DNA from: Caldifarciminota bacterium
GTDB lineage: Bacteria > Hydrothermota > UBA3073
Reading direction: 5' to 3'
DNA: 64,000 bases
Assembly: GCA_030606335.1 (NCBI GenBank)
Contig: JAUWGP010000002.1
Location: 53,939-117,938, forward strand
The number at the start of each line of letters is the position of its first letter. Positions within the stretch are counted from its first letter, which is position 1. Shown piece after piece: positions 61,083-64,000 of this stretch. The position numbers and the translations under genes are program-made. The notes under the pieces are model-generated. The model saw nothing but the letters and a program-made list of their open reading frames with translations. It was not told where the DNA came from and ran no database searches.

Positions 61083-61798
61083 GTTATCGGAAGTTCTGTT
61101 TTTCTTTATTTCGATTCAGTGGAAGGATCGATTCGTTTCTGTCTATCCTTTGGGTATCGAAATTGAACGATTAGATCTATAGGTTTTATAACAACAACTT
61201 CACCTTTCTTTTCACCGCCTGTGCGGTAAGAAGCACATATCTTGTAACCGGAAGGTGGTATTCGACCTCTTTCACCATCTCCAAATTTTATTTCACCTGT
61301 TTCTCTGTTAATGATATAATGGGGTTCATCATCCCCAATTAGAGACAAGATAACAACCCCTTCATGCTCCTCCATCTTCTGGAGCAGGTAGTTTATCTCT
61401 ATATTAGCATAACGATCGTGAGAATCTCTCACTTCTGGTCGTTTTCCAAAAAGCGCATCTGCTTCATCAAAGAAAAGGACAGCATTACTGGTTTCGGCTT
61501 CCTTGAAGATTTTACTTAAATTTTTCTCAGTTTCACCAATATATTTGCTGACAACACAGGAGAGGTCAATCTTATGTAGGTCAAGATTAAGCTTATTGGC
61601 AATGATTTCTGCAGCCTTTGTCTTACCCGCACCGCTTGGTCCAGAAAATAATAGGCGAGTATTTCCTCTCTTGAGCGAAAAATTCAATACTATACTTCTT
61701 ATAGCCTGATTATAAATTGCAGTTCCATATCTAACGATGATCGCCTTGTTTTTTGGATTTCTCGTTATATTCATTTTTCTCACGGTTTTTCCGATAAC
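61083..61798 (-). mobile_element. Putative gene cassette: AAA+/baseplate chimera bounded by a 10-bp perfect inverted pair
   Basis: gttatcggaa (61083-61092) and ttccgataac (61789-61798). Confidence 0.6.
61106..61783 (-). CDS. Chimeric AAA+ ATPase (contractile-injection-system type) fused to baseplate-like fragment
   Basis: LLFSGPSGAGKTKAAEIIANKL...FFDEADALFGKRPEVRDSHDRYANIEINYLLQKMEEHEGVVILS then YIINRETGEIKFGDGERGRIPPSGYKICASYRTGGEKKGEV. Confidence 0.7.
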   Translation of the reverse strand: MRKMNITRNPKNKAIIVRYGTAIYNQAIRSIVLNFSLKRGNTRLLFSGPSGAGKTKAAEIIANKLNLDLHKIDLSCVVSKYIGETEKNLSKIFKEAETSNAVLFFDEADALFGKRPEVRDSHDRYANIEINYLLQKMEEHEGVVILSLIGDDEPHYIINRETGEIKFGDGERGRIPPSGYKICASYRTGGEKKGEVVVIKPIDLIVQFRYPKDRQKRIDPSTESK

Positions 61799-61876
61799 GG
61801 TTTGCGGATAAAAGAAGTTGCCGAAGGCAATTTTGGCAAAGTGAAACGCAGCCTTTTATCCGCTGTTATACGCTGT
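61791..61876 (-). repeat. Best attC-like site (86 bp)
   Basis: Minus: CAGCGTATAACA-GCGGATAAAAG-GCTGCGTTTCACTTTGCCAAAATTGCCTTCGGCAACTT-CTTTTATCCGC-AAACCGTTATCGG; 11-bp perfect stem, conserved ends, upstream gene stop inside GTATAAC. Confidence 0.65.
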
Positions 61877-62263
61877 AAATTTTTCTTCCATATCTCAATA
61901 TGCAAAATGCAAAAACAACAATAAACATTATGCCGGTAATTAAACCCGGCATGTATTGATACAGGTAGATTGACCATCCTATATGCCAAATGCCATTCAA
62001 TATCATCAATATTGAGAAAGCCCGTGCAATATTGATAGCCCACGACTTATTATGCCATAAACATATCCAAACAAGGATAAGAACTATACTCACCGTTACA
62101 TTAAAAATTATGAATACACTTTTTGACATATCGTATAGGGGGAATACCTCCCAAAGTTCGTATATGTATTCCTCTATTTGATGGGCTATGAGGACCATAT
62201 ACATCAATATTGCAAGATGTTTTAGATTCATGGCAATTCCCTTAAAAATTTATGGCGTATAAC
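61865..62263 (-). mobile_element. Putative gene cassette: small membrane protein bounded by a 9-bp perfect inverted pair
   Basis: gttatacgc (61865-61873) and gcgtataac (62255-62263). Confidence 0.6.
61866..62231 (-). CDS. Small four-TM membrane protein (HXXEE/DUF-like)
   Basis: Hydrophobic segments LAILMYMVLIAHQIEEYIYELW...GIMFIVVFAFCILRYG; HQIEE motif. Confidence 0.6.
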   Translation of the reverse strand: MNLKHLAILMYMVLIAHQIEEYIYELWEVFPLYDMSKSVFIIFNVTVSIVLILVWICLWHNKSWAINIARAFSILMILNGIWHIGWSIYLYQYMPGLITGIMFIVVFAFCILRYGRKIYSV

Positions 62264-62505
62264 TTGTTTATATACGAAATAGGTTCGTATATATTCCCAA
62301 AATGGAGGTATATCTGAAATAGGTTCGTATATACCTCATATGTGTATTTAGATTTTCGGATGCCACTTCCGCTTTAACTGCCTCTATTTCTCTCGCAAAC
62401 ATAGGTGTAAATCACCATTGTTTTGGAACTTTTGCCTGCCCCGCCTCTGGCGGGGACAAAGCGCCTTTAATGGCAGCACTATGCAATAGTGCTCCATTAA
62501 TATAT

Positions 62506-63544
62506 GTTAGGCGATGTATTTGGTACTCTATCCAATAAATACTTCTTTTCCTTTTTCCAAAGCTTCTTTTGCTTTAAGACATATAGTAATAGCATCAATA
62601 GCTGCTTGTGCAGATAACAGATCATTTTCTTGTCCTTTATTTACACTTTCAACGAATAGTTTGCATTCTTCTTCATACGGATTAATGTTTTCGATATCCA
62701 ATTCTTCTGGATTCCCTTGTGAAGGATATTTGATTGTCTTAAAATCTGGATAACCATTTTTACCAATAGTAAAAAAAGTTTCTATTGCTCCGTTTTCGCA
62801 AATGATTCTGATTCCTGCGCTAAAAGGGAAGCTCTCTGGCATAATATTACTTGTTTCTGCAAGTCCCAACAATCCGTTATTATATTTTAATATTATTGTG
62901 GCATGTTCGTGACGTTCTTCTTTTACAATTCTACTTGAAAATATTGAATTGGGTAATCCGAAAGTCCAGTTTAAAAAATCAAAATCAAAGTTTAATAATT
63001 CAATTACAGGTCCGGGATAATGTTCTATTGGATAAGGTTTGCTAAATCTATATGCTCGAAAAGTCAATGATTTACCTAATTCCTTCGAATCAATAATCTT
63101 TTTTACAGTTCTATATTCTGCTACATTTCTCATGAGTAAGGCTATCATGAATATCTTTTTCTTTTTCTTAGCGATTCCCTGCATTTCAATAGCTTCATCC
63201 AGATCCAATGCAATTGGGGTTTCGCAAAATACATGTTTATCTGCTTGTAATGCCGCAATAACATGCTTTTTATGCAAATAAGTCGGCAAGCAAATATCTA
63301 CTGCATCAATTGCATTATCATTAATTATTTCATCAAAGTCTGTGACTACTTTGACACCTAATTTCTTAGTGAGGTTCTTTGCTTTTTCACTAGATCGGGT
63401 GTAGATAGCAGAAACCTCTATATTAGGTATTCCTTTGTAGCAATTGAAATGCTCACTACCCATTGAACCTGCTCCTAAAATACCAAGTTTCATATTGCGC
63501 CTTCTATATATTAGAATAATATTTTACCAAATATGTCGCATAAC
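62506..63544 (-). mobile_element. Putative gene cassette: Gfo/Idh/MocA oxidoreductase bounded by an 8/10 inverted pair
   Basis: gttaggcgat (62506-62515) and gtcgcataac (63535-63544). Confidence 0.5.
62528..63493 (-). CDS. Gfo/Idh/MocA family oxidoreductase
   Basis: LGILGAGSMGSEHFNCYKGIPNIEVSAIYTRS, AVDICLPTYLHKKHVIAALQADKHVFCETPIALDLDEA. Confidence 0.92.
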   Translation of the reverse strand: MKLGILGAGSMGSEHFNCYKGIPNIEVSAIYTRSSEKAKNLTKKLGVKVVTDFDEIINDNAIDAVDICLPTYLHKKHVIAALQADKHVFCETPIALDLDEAIEMQGIAKKKKKIFMIALLMRNVAEYRTVKKIIDSKELGKSLTFRAYRFSKPYPIEHYPGPVIELLNFDFDFLNWTFGLPNSIFSSRIVKEERHEHATIILKYNNGLLGLAETSNIMPESFPFSAGIRIICENGAIETFFTIGKNGYPDFKTIKYPSQGNPEELDIENINPYEEECKLFVESVNKGQENDLLSAQAAIDAITICLKAKEALEKGKEVFIG

Positions 63545-63859
63545 GTTGTATATGCGAACAAGTTCACATATACATCCCCGTAACTTAATCTCTTCAATTA
63601 ACTTATTTATCGCTTTTCTCCTCTTCCAACCTATCTAACGGACTGATGATCTTGCCGATAAAACTTTTACTCACATGGGTATAAATCTCCGTTGTTTTGA
63701 TACTCTTGCCTGCCTACCGTCAGGCAGGCCTGTCCTACATATTTTTGTTCAAAGAATCCTGTGGAAAGGGACAAATCGCCTTTTATTGTAGCACTATGAA
63801 TAGTGCTCCATTAATATGTGTTGTATGCAGTCGGGTCGAAAATCAGTATAAAAGCTGAA

Positions 63860-64000
63860 CTACGTATATTGATTTTGTCTAAACATATCTGTAATTTCCA
63901 CATTAGGGTGGTGATAATTTTTTCCCTCAACTCTCAACCAGTGGTGAATCGCCTTTTTTGGACACCATTCGGCACAGGCAAGACACATCTCACAATGATG
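63860..64000 (-). CDS. EFR1-like 4Fe-4S ferredoxin, C-terminal part (runs off window edge)
   Basis: Minus frame from 64000: HHCEMCLACAEWCPKKAIHHWLRVEGKNYHHPNVEITDMFRQNQYT*; not in ORF track. Confidence 0.7.
   Translation of the reverse strand, partial: HHCEMCLACAEWCPKKAIHHWLRVEGKNYHHPNVEITDMFRQNQYT

Overview
AT-rich 64 kb bacterial window. YCF48/T9SS-type secreted proteins, a Tricorn-like protease and many dispersed palindromic repeats suggest an uncultivated WOR-3/FCB-like lineage, but this assignment is inference only. About 45 credible protein genes and one tRNA (CAU anticodon) are supported. Main modules: PPi-type phosphofructokinase with a class II aldolase; an ECF sigma/anti-sigma pair; a DUF433 antitoxin with a broken DUF5615-like toxin; a citF/citDE-fusion/leuCD-like/aconitase-like operon; two paralogous T9SS proteins; radical SAM genes; adenine deaminase; RecX; AsnB; KsgA; a membrane PPase; prs-rplY-pth; SppA; a ROK kinase; a serpin. 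The most unusual region is about 57.08-63.9 kb. Unrelated small genes there all lie on the minus strand. They are bounded by paired GTTRRRY/RYYYAAC-like ends whose two copies are complementary within single units (13/13, 10/10, 9/9, 8/10), which is the signature of integron gene cassettes without an integrase in view. Other notable items: two GxxExxY putative nuclease genes each lying between inverted repeats, one with start and stop codons inside the repeats; a 49-bp double-hairpin element carried in frame in two T9SS C-terminal domains; a palindrome abutting the Shine-Dalgarno of at least five genes; a decayed RAYT-like transposase between perfect 29-bp inverted repeats; and a chimeric AAA+/baseplate ORF. 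All calls come from reading the sequence and ORF track; no searches were run.
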